Below, in pieces: positions 8,078-15,924 of a stretch of 32,461 nucleotides of DNA; positions within the stretch are counted from its first letter, which is position 1; each line of letters begins with the position of its first letter. Source of the DNA: Bacteroidota bacterium (GTDB lineage: Bacteria > Bacteroidota > Bacteroidia > Chitinophagales > Chitinophagaceae); contig JAEYRC010000294.1 of assembly GCA_023409675.1 (NCBI GenBank), forward strand, positions 1 through 32,461. The letters run 5' to 3'. Position numbers and translations under genes: made by a program. The notes under the pieces were generated by a model. The model ran no database searches. It saw nothing but the letters and a program-made list of their open reading frames with translations, and was not told the origin of the DNA.

Positions 8078-8104
8078 ACCCGGCTGTGTATTGTTCGGGT
8101 TTGT
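8078..8104 (+). terminator. Possible intrinsic terminator after the hydrolase gene
   Basis: ACCCG (8078-8082) can pair with CGGGT (8096-8100) across a 13-base loop, followed by TTGTTATCTG. It lies six bases after the hydrolase stop codon. The stem is short and the T-tract is interrupted, so this is only a candidate. Confidence 0.3.
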
Positions 8105-8111
8105 TATCTGT

Positions 8112-8126
8112 ATATGACCTGCATAA
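8112..8126. repeat. Intergenic 15-mer shared with 2552-2566
   Basis: Second exact copy of ATATGACCTGCATAA, in the 99-bp gap before the acidic-protein gene, in the same orientation as the first. See the entry at 2552. Confidence 0.3.
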
Positions 8127-8171
8127 TGGCATCGGCATAAAATTTTTAGGGAATTCTTTAAACTAAAGCGC

Positions 8172-8570
8172 ATGAATGTCAACTACAATCGGTTTTTCTT
8201 TCCTGGCTCAGCGGATAAGGAGGAAAAGGGACAATCTGAAAGCGATGCCGAAAAAAACCTGAAACTAACCGAAGACCTGACGAATGATGAAGCGGATGAT
8301 CTTGAAATTGTTTCCGGTACAGAAGCGGATGTAACGGCAGAAGATCTTGAACTGCTGGGACCGAAAGATGGAGATATGGATATGGGTGATGATGAATTGT
8401 TCAGGGGAAAGACCGGAACATCAGAAGATATCAATGCCGACCTGGATATTCCCGGATCGGAACTGGATGATGAAAATGAAGAAATCGGAGAGGAAGATGA
8501 AGAAAATAATTATTACAGCCTGGGAGGTGACCGACATGAAGATCTTGAAGAGGATAATCAACAGGGTTAA
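8172..8570 (+). CDS. Conserved highly acidic small protein
   Basis: This 132-residue protein is very rich in Asp and Glu and has almost no hydrophobic core, so it is probably disordered in part. There is no signal peptide. The order of segments DLELLGPKDGDMDMGDDE, LDIPGSELDDENEEIG and EEDEENNYYSLGGD is one I recognise from small hypothetical proteins of Chitinophagaceae and Sphingobacteria. No function is known to me. The conserved blocks, not just acidity, support it as a real gene. The last 35 bp overlap the start of the sugar dehydrogenase gene, which suggests translational coupling. Acidic runs of this kind could bind cations or basic proteins, but that is speculation. Confidence 0.82.
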   Translation: MNVNYNRFFFPGSADKEEKGQSESDAEKNLKLTEDLTNDEADDLEIVSGTEADVTAEDLELLGPKDGDMDMGDDELFRGKTGTSEDINADLDIPGSELDDENEEIGEEDEENNYYSLGGDRHEDLEEDNQQG

Positions 8571-9921
8571 TTTCTTTCAACCCTATAGTAAAAGTCTATT
8601 GTCGGCTAAGCTGGTATTTATCATGCTGGTGGTTACCTCTTCCTGTAATGATCAGGCCACCAATAACCAGCAACATGCGATAGATTCAGTGCTAACCGAT
8701 TCAATTGCGGCCAAACTTCAACGGCCTTTCGAAACAGAGTCGGTGGAGAAATACAGTAATGTCATCGGATGGCCGGCCGATAAAGCGCCAATTGCCCCTG
8801 CGGGTTTTACTGTTACAAAGTTTCATGAGGGATTGAAAAATCCGCGCTGGATTTATGAAGGCTCTAATGGGGATATTTTCATTTCTGAAGCCAATACCGA
8901 ACTGAAGGGCATAAAGCTTATCGAAGCCCAGGCAACCGGAAAGGCTAAGTCGATGCAGGTTGATCAAAGTATGAACCGGATTACCCTGCTGCGCGACACC
9001 AATAACGATGGCCGTGCAGACCTGCAATATGCATTTCTGAAAAATCAGGAGCAGCCTTTTGGAATGCTTATACTCAACGATTCATTTTATGTAGCTAATT
9101 CCAATGGTCTTTGGGCTTTTACTTATGCTAAAGGAGATACCCTGCTGAATACCAACGGACGCAAAGTCCTTGAACTGCCCGCGGGAGGCTATAACAACCA
9201 CTGGACCCGCAATATCATTGCCAACAGAGATGGAACCAAAATATATATCGCTATCGGTTCAGCCAGTAATGTTGGGGAAGATGGAATGGATAAAGAAATT
9301 CGCCGCGCCAACATTTTGGAAATTAATCCCGATGGCAGCGGAGAAATTGTTTATGCAGCAGGGTTGCGAAACCCCGTAGGTATGGGATGGGAACCGGTGC
9401 AGGGTATATTGTGGACGGTAGTAAATGAGCGGGATGAATTGGGTGATGAATTGGTACCTGATTATATTACCCAGGTAAAAAAAGGTGGATTTTACGGATG
9501 GCCTTATGCCTACTTCGGACCAATTGAAGATCCCAGGCGGGCGGGTGAAAACCCTGAGCTGGTACAGAAAACACTTGTCCCCGATCTGGCCATTGGCGCT
9601 CATACGGCATCGTTAGGTCTGGCTTTTAATACCAGCCGCGTTTTCCCTGAAAAGTATCATAATGGTATGTTTATCGCGCAACATGGTTCCTGGAACAGAT
9701 CAGCATTCTCCGGATATAAAGTCGGCTTTGTACCATTTAAGGATGGAAAACCCTCGGGTGAGCTGGAAGATTTTCTTACCGGTTTCATTGCGGATGAGGC
9801 CAAAGGCACCGTTTATGGGCGGCCTACAGGTGTTGCCGTTCTATCAGATGGATCCCTGCTTGTAACGGATGATACCAGCAACACGATCTGGCATATCCGC
9901 TATACTGGCGATGGTAAATAA
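8536..9921 (+). CDS. PQQ-type sugar (sorbosone/glucose) dehydrogenase, lipoprotein
   Basis: This 461-residue predicted lipoprotein has a hydrophobic stretch ending TSSC at Cys37, so the mature protein would be acylated and sit in a membrane facing the periplasm or outside. The body is a six-bladed beta-propeller of the soluble glucose/sorbosone dehydrogenase family. Markers are FISEAN, a calcium/PQQ-side segment GGYNNHWTRNI, GLRNPVGMGWEP, NERDELGDELVPDY, GGFYGWPYAYFG, IAQHGSWNRS and a closing GRPTGVAVLSDGSLLVTDD. The likely role is oxidation of a sugar or other polyol with PQQ. The frame is open further upstream, but the ATG at 8536 is preferred because it is followed directly by the signal sequence. 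It overlaps the acidic-protein gene by 35 bp. A start at an internal TTG near 8600 is also possible. Confidence 0.9.
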   Translation: MKILKRIINRVNFFQPYSKSLLSAKLVFIMLVVTSSCNDQATNNQQHAIDSVLTDSIAAKLQRPFETESVEKYSNVIGWPADKAPIAPAGFTVTKFHEGLKNPRWIYEGSNGDIFISEANTELKGIKLIEAQATGKAKSMQVDQSMNRITLLRDTNNDGRADLQYAFLKNQEQPFGMLILNDSFYVANSNGLWAFTYAKGDTLLNTNGRKVLELPAGGYNNHWTRNIIANRDGTKIYIAIGSASNVGEDGMDKEIRRANILEINPDGSGEIVYAAGLRNPVGMGWEPVQGILWTVVNERDELGDELVPDYITQVKKGGFYGWPYAYFGPIEDPRRAGENPELVQKTLVPDLAIGAHTASLGLAFNTSRVFPEKYHNGMFIAQHGSWNRSAFSGYKVGFVPFKDGKPSGELEDFLTGFIADEAKGTVYGRPTGVAVLSDGSLLVTDDTSNTIWHIRYTGDGK

Positions 9922-9945
9922 CCATACCGGCTTTACCTTTACTTA

Positions 9946-10464
9946 ATGAACACGATATCATACCGGAATGCTATAGTCGACGATGCCTTCACTATACATC
10001 GGCTTGCCCATGCCATTTGGCCGGAAGCATATGGCAGCATTCTTTCTGACGGTCAGATCGACTATATGCTGCGAACCTATTATGATCCGGAAGCAATACG
10101 CCTCCAAATGGAACAGCAGCAATATCATTTCATTCTTCAATATGTAAATGGCCAGCCTGTGGGTTTCGGAACCTGGTCTAATGAAGGCAATTCTACGTTC
10201 AAAATTCAAAAATTGTATATTCTTCCTCAGCACCAGGGTAGCGGTTTGGGAAAGCAACTGATCTCTTACCTGTTGTCGGTTCTTACTGCTCAGGGCGCAC
10301 AGAAAGTATTTCTAAATGTCAATCGGTACAACAAAGCCCGGTTTTTCTATGAGAAACTGGGCTTTACCATTACCGGGGAAGAGGATATTCCCATTGGCCA
10401 AAACTATTTTATGGAAGATTATATCATGACCTGGTACCCGGCAAATTCTTCATCGGTCACGTAA
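9946..10464 (+). CDS. GNAT family N-acetyltransferase
   Basis: This 172-residue cytoplasmic enzyme transfers an acyl group from acetyl-CoA. The GNAT core is clear: the beta4 strand in KIQKLYILPQHQG, the acetyl-CoA pyrophosphate loop QHQGSGLGKQL, then VFLNVNRYNKARFFYEKLGF with the asparagine and tyrosine typical of motif B, and GFTITGEED. The acceptor substrate cannot be inferred. It starts 24 bp after the sugar dehydrogenase stop and may be cotranscribed, although TACCTTTA (9934-9941) resembles a -7 box. The 3' end overlaps the convergent transporter gene by 15 bp. Confidence 0.9.
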   Translation: MNTISYRNAIVDDAFTIHRLAHAIWPEAYGSILSDGQIDYMLRTYYDPEAIRLQMEQQQYHFILQYVNGQPVGFGTWSNEGNSTFKIQKLYILPQHQGSGLGKQLISYLLSVLTAQGAQKVFLNVNRYNKARFFYEKLGFTITGEEDIPIGQNYFMEDYIMTWYPANSSSVT

Positions 10465-11229
10465 GGCGGCCAGCTTCATTTCCGCCGCTTTTTCCTTGCC
10501 AAGATACCGCTCCACGACCCAGTGTATCAGGTAGATGACCGGGGTGAATAAAAGCGCGATACAAAATTTATAGGTATAAGATGTTAGCGCCAGCGCGGTA
10601 CAAATTCCAAAACTCACGTCACGGAACAGGTAGAAAGCAATATAGGTCACCACAAAACTGTCAATCAGTTGTGAAACAAGTGTGCTGAGGGTTGCCCGCA
10701 TCCAGATTTTCTTTTCACCGGTAGCCCGTTTTATTCTTCTGAAAATGAAGGCATCCGTTATCTGCCCGATCACAAACGCTGTTATGGAACCGATTATGAT
10801 ATTCATCCCCTGTCCGAAAATAGCGGTAAATGCAGCCTGCATATCCGGAACACCTTCTTTGGAAAATGAACCTATCCACCAGCTGGTTTCGGGTGCCACA
10901 TGAATAGCGAAAAAAAAGATGATAAAGGCAAAAGCGATCAAACCGGTGGTAACAAAGGTGAGAAACCGAACGCCCCGAACACCATAATATTCATTAATGA
11001 TATCGGTCATCACAAAAATGACCGGCCAGGGAACCACGCCTACGGATAAGCTGAATGACAGGTTTTCGGCCCCCAGCAGGGAAAAATCAGCCCTGGGTAT
11101 TCCCAGAGTATCTTCGAGTGAAAAGATCTTTACACCGATAATTTCCGCAATAAGCGCATTGGCAATAAAGAATCCTCCTAATACAATAAAAAGGCGTGTG
11201 CCTTTATCGTTGATGATGTTGTGAATCAT
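10450..11229 (-). CDS. yhhQ: Queuosine precursor transporter (YhhQ/VUT family)
   Basis: This 259-residue inner-membrane protein has about six hydrophobic helices. Family features are an early FFIANALIAEIIGVKIF, VVPWPVIFVMTDIINEYYG, a long loop carrying DMQAAFTAIFGQG, FVIGQITDAFIFRRIKR and LVSQLIDSFVVTYIAFYL. The QITD and SQLID segments carry the conserved polar residues of the YhhQ family, which imports 7-deazapurine precursors for tRNA queuosine. An input of precursor would be needed if the organism lacks part of the synthesis route. It shares a 4-bp ATGA overlap with the small upstream gene on the same strand, so the two are coupled. The 3' end overlaps the GNAT gene. Confidence 0.9.
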   Translation of the reverse strand: MIHNIINDKGTRLFIVLGGFFIANALIAEIIGVKIFSLEDTLGIPRADFSLLGAENLSFSLSVGVVPWPVIFVMTDIINEYYGVRGVRFLTFVTTGLIAFAFIIFFFAIHVAPETSWWIGSFSKEGVPDMQAAFTAIFGQGMNIIIGSITAFVIGQITDAFIFRRIKRATGEKKIWMRATLSTLVSQLIDSFVVTYIAFYLFRDVSFGICTALALTSYTYKFCIALLFTPVIYLIHWVVERYLGKEKAAEMKLAALRDR

Positions 11230-11504
11230 AAAATCAGATCAGCTAGTTGAAGAATACAGAACAATCCATTGGTAACTGCTAACCAGGCAGGCACCCTTTC
11301 GGCTTGCCTGTGTATTAAAATCCGGAAAAGGATCAGGAAGTTAACACTCATATTAATTATTATTCCTGGTAAATATCCAATGATCAGGATGATGCTCCAG
11401 AAATACTGCTGCGCTTCCACCCAGTTTAACCTTATCAGGAAGCCAAGCAGGTAACAGATATTGCAGATAAAAGCCAGTCTTGATAAAAATTGTAGCTTTG
11501 GCAT
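11226..11504 (-). CDS. Small hypothetical membrane protein
   Basis: This 92-residue protein has three predicted membrane helices: about 8-25 (LAFICNICYLLGFLI), 34-62 (FWSIILIIGYLPGIII and onward) and 75-91. A basic patch between helices (ILIHRQAER) suggests orientation by the positive-inside rule. I recall similar short proteins from Bacteroidota but know no function. Its stop overlaps the start of the queuosine-precursor transporter gene (ATGA), so it is probably the first gene of a two-gene operon and may assist or merely accompany that transporter. Confidence 0.75.
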   Translation of the reverse strand: MPKLQFLSRLAFICNICYLLGFLIRLNWVEAQQYFWSIILIIGYLPGIIINMSVNFLILFRILIHRQAERVPAWLAVTNGLFCILQLADLIL

Positions 11505-11528
11505 GGGTTAACTTGCTGTAAAAATGCA

Positions 11529-11536
11529 TTATTTTG
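11529..11536 (+). promoter_or_regulatory. Weak -7 box before the YfhO gene
   Basis: TTATTTTG matches 7 of 8 positions of TAnnTTTG and lies 22 bp before the YfhO start codon. No TTTG is found at the expected upstream distance, so this is tentative. It would drive the plus arm of the glycan locus. Confidence 0.3.
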
Positions 11537-11558
11537 CCCACCTAATACTTTTCCCGGA

Positions 11559-14120
11559 ATGAATAAATCTCTCTGGCAGCAGTTTCAACCTCATGTCATT
11601 GCTATTGCTGTATTTTTTGTGGTTTCCTGTATTTATTGCTTACCGGCATTCCAGGGAATGGTGATTCAGCAGCATGACCTGGAAGGCTGGAAAGGAATGG
11701 CGCAGCAATCGTTTGAGTATAAAGAACAGTACGGCCATTTCCCTCTATGGACCAACTCGGTATTCAGTGGTATGCCCACGTTTCAGATCATCAATGAGTC
11801 GAAGCACAATATCACCATTGCTCACCTGCATTACCTGTTTACCTTATTTCTACCGGAACCGGCCGGATTATTTTTCCTGGCCTGCATCGGCATGTATATT
11901 CTGTCGGTGGTTTTACGCATGAAGAACTGGATCGGGATCCTGATTTCCCTGGGCTATGCATTTGCGACCTATAGTGCCATTCTTGTCGTGGTAGGACATA
12001 CCACCAAATTCTCATCCATGGGGTATGCACCGGCTTTGTTAGCCGGACTGATCATGCTTACACGTCGGAATTATATCGCCGGATTCGCCACTACCCTGCT
12101 CTTTTCAACCCTGCTGTTTTTCCAGAATCACGTACAAATCGTCTATTATACTTTTATCATTGCGCTATGCCTGGCATTAACCTATGTAATTGCAAATCGC
12201 AAAAGTGCTGATTTTGTTCATATTGGAAAGGCTGCGGGCCTGGCCCTTCTTGCCGGTATTATGGGGCTGCTATCCTATGCTGCAGTATTGCTTCCCACCT
12301 ATGACTATGCGAAAGAAACCATGCGCGGCGGACGGTCTGAGCTAAGTTCATCTTCCGGGCAGTCCGATAAATCATCCGGTGGCCTCAACAGGGATTATGC
12401 CTTTGCCTGGAGCTATGGAATTGCTGAAACTTTTACGGTTGTTGTTCCGCGAATATTTGGGGGCAGTACCGGAAATGTGGCCAATGGTGAACCGCTGAGT
12501 GAATTCCCCGAGGATACCAAAGCGGCGGAAATACTGGCTACACAGGCAGGATTAGGCCCCGAACAGTCCAAAGGATTTTTAATGGGTGCCGCTTACTGGG
12601 GACCCCAGCATCTGGGTACTTCTGCTCCGGTTTATCTCGGTGCAGTGATGATCGTTCTGTTCATTTTCGGACTTGTTTTTTATAAGGGTTGGCATAAAGG
12701 CTGGCTCGTAGCGGCTACAATCATTGGCGTATTACTGGCATGGGGAAAGAACTTTCCGGCCTTGAACAATTTCCTGTTCGACTATCTCCCCTATTATAAT
12801 AAGTTTCGGGCACCATCAATGGCCCTGGTCATACCGCAACTGACCATACCGGTACTGGCAGGCCTCGGGTTACAACAACTGGTCTATGAACTGAAAGACC
12901 AGGCGGTCATCCGCAAACGCTTCCGGCTTGCGGCTTACAGTGTTGCTGCACTGGGGGCGGTGCTTATCCTTTTATACTTCACCCTCGATTACCGTAGCGT
13001 GAATGACGGCGCCATCCGGGAAAATTTATCGAATGGCATGCTGCAGCAAATGGCCCGTGGCGGACAACCAACCGCTGAGATGGAACAACAGGCCGCGTCA
13101 TTTGGCAGTTCAGTGACCAATGCGCTGAAAGAAGACCGTAAGGCGCTCTATGGTGGAGACCTCATCCGATCTTTGCTTTTTATGGCGCTGGCAGTTGGAA
13201 TATTATATTTATCCAGCAACAGGAAACTAGCGGCAACTACCACAGTTATCGCGCTTGGCATATTATCCATGATCGATCTCTTTGGGGTGGATATGCGCTA
13301 CCTGACCCATAAGAATTATGTTGATAAGGATGTGTTTGAGCAGGTATTTATTCCGAATGCGGCTGATTTGCAGATCAAGTCCGATACCGGGTACTTTAGG
13401 GTATTCGATCAGTCGGGCGGTGTTAGTCCATTTGAATCATCCAGGGCTTCTTATCACCACAATTCTGTCGGAGGATATCATCCTGCGAAATTGGGACTGT
13501 ACAACGACCTGATCGCTAATCAGCTTGCCCAGGGCAATATGCAGGTGTACAACATGCTCAATACAAAATATTTTATTGTTGATAATCCCACAAACCGTCA
13601 GCCTGTTGCCCAACTTAATCCAGACGCTTTTGGCCCGGTTTGGCTAACCGATGGATTTCATGTTGTACCCAATGCCGATGCTGAAATGCAGGCCCTTAGT
13701 TCAGTGAACCTTAAGGATTCTACGGTTATAGATCAGCGGGAGATGGCTAAAATTTCGGTTACTCCTGCGGTTGACAGTAGCGCACAGATCCGGTTAACGC
13801 TTCAGCAAAATGACTTGCTGCAATACAGCTTCAATTCCGCCACTCCGCAGTTTGCCGTATTCAGTGAGATCTATTATCCAAATGGATGGAAAGCCTTTAT
13901 CGACGGCCAGGAAGTGGAGATTATCAGGGTTAATTATTTGCTCCGCGGCTTAGAGGTACCGCAGGGCAGCCACACCATCGAGTTCCGGTTCGAACCGCAG
14001 TCTTTCCGTACGGGCGATACCATTATGCTGATTGTTGGTATTCTGTCCATTCTGGCATTAATCTATGCTGTGTATGTCGAATGGAAAAGATTCCGGAACG
14101 CTAATTACGCAACTAAATAA
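11559..14120 (+). CDS. YfhO family membrane protein
   Basis: This 853-residue polytopic membrane protein starts with a helix near 12-30 and has an early extracytoplasmic segment with QQHDLEGW and FPLWTNSVFSGMPTFQI, a pattern typical of YfhO-like GT-C-fold proteins. About a dozen hydrophobic helices are spread over residues 12-590. A soluble domain follows (about 590-820, including VFSEIYYPNGWKAFIDG and LEVPQGSHTIEFRFEP) and then a final helix near 824-843. YfhO relatives are implicated in glycosylating lipoteichoic acid or surface polymers using lipid-linked sugars, which fits the genes that follow. It is the first gene of the plus-strand glycan arm. The next gene begins 5 bp after its stop. 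Confidence 0.88.
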   Translation: MNKSLWQQFQPHVIAIAVFFVVSCIYCLPAFQGMVIQQHDLEGWKGMAQQSFEYKEQYGHFPLWTNSVFSGMPTFQIINESKHNITIAHLHYLFTLFLPEPAGLFFLACIGMYILSVVLRMKNWIGILISLGYAFATYSAILVVVGHTTKFSSMGYAPALLAGLIMLTRRNYIAGFATTLLFSTLLFFQNHVQIVYYTFIIALCLALTYVIANRKSADFVHIGKAAGLALLAGIMGLLSYAAVLLPTYDYAKETMRGGRSELSSSSGQSDKSSGGLNRDYAFAWSYGIAETFTVVVPRIFGGSTGNVANGEPLSEFPEDTKAAEILATQAGLGPEQSKGFLMGAAYWGPQHLGTSAPVYLGAVMIVLFIFGLVFYKGWHKGWLVAATIIGVLLAWGKNFPALNNFLFDYLPYYNKFRAPSMALVIPQLTIPVLAGLGLQQLVYELKDQAVIRKRFRLAAYSVAALGAVLILLYFTLDYRSVNDGAIRENLSNGMLQQMARGGQPTAEMEQQAASFGSSVTNALKEDRKALYGGDLIRSLLFMALAVGILYLSSNRKLAATTTVIALGILSMIDLFGVDMRYLTHKNYVDKDVFEQVFIPNAADLQIKSDTGYFRVFDQSGGVSPFESSRASYHHNSVGGYHPAKLGLYNDLIANQLAQGNMQVYNMLNTKYFIVDNPTNRQPVAQLNPDAFGPVWLTDGFHVVPNADAEMQALSSVNLKDSTVIDQREMAKISVTPAVDSSAQIRLTLQQNDLLQYSFNSATPQFAVFSEIYYPNGWKAFIDGQEVEIIRVNYLLRGLEVPQGSHTIEFRFEPQSFRTGDTIMLIVGILSILALIYAVYVEWKRFRNANYATK

Positions 14121-14125
14121 GAGGG

Positions 14126-15157
14126 ATGGACAGATTTCTGCCGGATCATGACGCGCTGGCTGAACATATCGATCAAAAGGCTGCGGAATTATACCAGGCA
14201 TTAAAGGGTATTGATGCCGATCAGTTGAACATGCCTTATCATTGCCGGGAGTATTTCAAGAGCAGTCATACCACCCGCTTATTCTTTTCTGTTGAAACAA
14301 GTGCGCACATCCTTTACCGGTCACTGAAAATGAACGGCCAGAAACCGCAGGATTGCATTTTTATGGATTATGGCGCCGGCGTAGGTACACTTTTTCTGCT
14401 GGCCAGCATGATTGGCTGTAAAATGGTCATTTATAATGATCACCTTGAAGACTGGAAAATCAGCGCTGAAGAAATTGCTGCAGCAGTTGGTGTACGGATC
14501 GACCGCTATATCGTAGGAGATATCCGGGAATGTCTTGAAGAACTGAAACGGGAAAAAATTCAATGTAATATTATTGCCTCCAGAAATGTGATCGAACATA
14601 TTTATAAGCTGGATGACTTCTATGCATTGCTGTATGACTTTCAGCCCGGAGCGCTGATCTTCTCTTCTACTACGGCCAATTATGCCAATCCGGGTGCGCG
14701 CCTGAAACACCGTATGTGGCATCGTAAATGGGAAAAGATCTATTATAAACAGCGCCGTGAAATAGCCGGACAATTGCTGTCTTCCGCAACAGATGATCAA
14801 CTGGATAAAATTGCCGAAGCTACCCGTGGCCTGGGACAGGATGATTTGAAACAGGCAATAAAGCAATTTGATGCTACGGGCGAAGTTCCCGATCCTGCCG
14901 TACATGGATCCAATACCTGCGAACCGGTATCCGGAACCTGGGCAGAGCATATTATTTCGTTTGATGCTTACCGCAAGCTGATCAGGGAAGAACAGTATGA
15001 ATTGTTTTTCAAACCCGGTTTCTGGGATACACATTATAGCCGTAAATCAAAAAACCTGGTAAGTGTCATGCTCAATAGGATTATTCGAAGCGGCGGTTCC
15101 AAAGCCCTGACCGTAGCGCCTTTTATTTATGTGATCACCAGGCCTAAGAAAAAATAA
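14126..15157 (+). CDS. SAM-dependent methyltransferase
   Basis: This is a 343-residue cytoplasmic class I methyltransferase. Motif I, DYGAGVGTLFLLAS (about 84-97), forms the SAM-binding loop; the acidic residue ending strand 2 is in YNDHLEDW; and IIASRNVIEHIYKLDDF resembles the strand 4 region. An N-terminal helical extension (1-70) and a C-terminal part (about 200-343) of unknown role flank the core. It may methylate a sugar or a lipid-linked glycan intermediate. GAGGG lies between the preceding stop and its ATG and could serve as a ribosome site, although it is very close to the start. The operon with YfhO and the following methyltransferase (5-bp gap) is tight. Confidence 0.8.
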   Translation: MDRFLPDHDALAEHIDQKAAELYQALKGIDADQLNMPYHCREYFKSSHTTRLFFSVETSAHILYRSLKMNGQKPQDCIFMDYGAGVGTLFLLASMIGCKMVIYNDHLEDWKISAEEIAAAVGVRIDRYIVGDIRECLEELKREKIQCNIIASRNVIEHIYKLDDFYALLYDFQPGALIFSSTTANYANPGARLKHRMWHRKWEKIYYKQRREIAGQLLSSATDDQLDKIAEATRGLGQDDLKQAIKQFDATGEVPDPAVHGSNTCEPVSGTWAEHIISFDAYRKLIREEQYELFFKPGFWDTHYSRKSKNLVSVMLNRIIRSGGSKALTVAPFIYVITRPKKK

Positions 15158-15162
15158 TTGCT

Positions 15163-15924
15163 ATGGGAAACACCAGCCGGGTTGATAAGGAATTATTTCG
15201 TGAAGCGCATTATCTGGGCAAGCCTGCCGGTGAGGCAGACCGGATCATTACCCGCAGGATCGAGTTAATGGAAGCTTTTCCCGGATTTTTTGATCCTTCT
15301 CTTGATGTTGTGGAAGCCGGTTGCGGTAATGGCGCTACACTGGTTCGAATTTCGAACCGCTTTAAATCGGCTTTGGGATTGGATATCGTGGACTACAGCG
15401 AACCCTTCAACCGGCAGAAAACCCAGCTTGCTGCACAGGCGGAGTTTATGCAGATCAATCTGGAAACCACTCCGCTACATCGTCAATTCGACCGCCTGAT
15501 CAGTTTTGAAGTGATCGAACATCTCCGAAATGAAGATTCAGGCGTTCAGGCATATGCCAATATTGTCAAACCGGGAGGCCTAGCCGCTATTTCCGTTCCT
15601 AACAAATGGTGGATTTTCGAAACGCATGGTGCAAAGCTGCCCCTCCTGCCCTGGAACCGGGTACCCTTTTTTTCATGGCTGCCCCGACCGCTTCATGAAC
15701 GCTTTACCAATGCCCGGATTTATACCCGCAAACGGATTATCAATCTGCTTGACAAACATGGATTTGATGTAGAAAAAGTGCAATACATCACCGCTCCTAT
15801 GGATGTATTGCCGGAAGGTAAATTGAAACGCTTTCTTATAAAGAATGTATTCACCGGCAATTCCACCACTAATCCTTTTCTTTCCACTTCTATAATGGTA
15901 TTCGCGCGCAGAAGACATGACTGA
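15163..15924 (+). CDS. Class I SAM-dependent methyltransferase
   Basis: This 253-residue protein has the standard order of motifs: VVEAGCGNGATLVRI (motif I, about 46-60), GLDIVDYSEPF with the ribose-binding acid, FDRLISFEVIEHL (post II) and VKPGGLAAISVPNKWW (motif III). This is the Methyltransf_11/UbiE-like fold. The C-terminal third, with several aromatics and ERFTNARIYT, probably forms the acceptor site. Given its position between another methyltransferase and a glycosyltransferase it is likely to modify a sugar in the surface glycan. The 3' end overlaps the next gene by 8 bp. The acceptor is unknown. Confidence 0.85.
   Translation: MGNTSRVDKELFREAHYLGKPAGEADRIITRRIELMEAFPGFFDPSLDVVEAGCGNGATLVRISNRFKSALGLDIVDYSEPFNRQKTQLAAQAEFMQINLETTPLHRQFDRLISFEVIEHLRNEDSGVQAYANIVKPGGLAAISVPNKWWIFETHGAKLPLLPWNRVPFFSWLPRPLHERFTNARIYTRKRIINLLDKHGFDVEKVQYITAPMDVLPEGKLKRFLIKNVFTGNSTTNPFLSTSIMVFARRRHD

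Noticed and set aside
8347..8535. In-frame extension of the sugar dehydrogenase gene upstream of 8536
   Set aside because: It would place about 63 odd residues before the lipoprotein signal and lies inside the acidic-protein gene; the ATG at 8536 directly precedes the signal sequence.
14321..15034. 237-codon open frame on the minus strand opposite the methyltransferase gene
   Set aside because: It is fully antisense to a gene with clear SAM-binding motifs, and its own residues show no recognisable domain.
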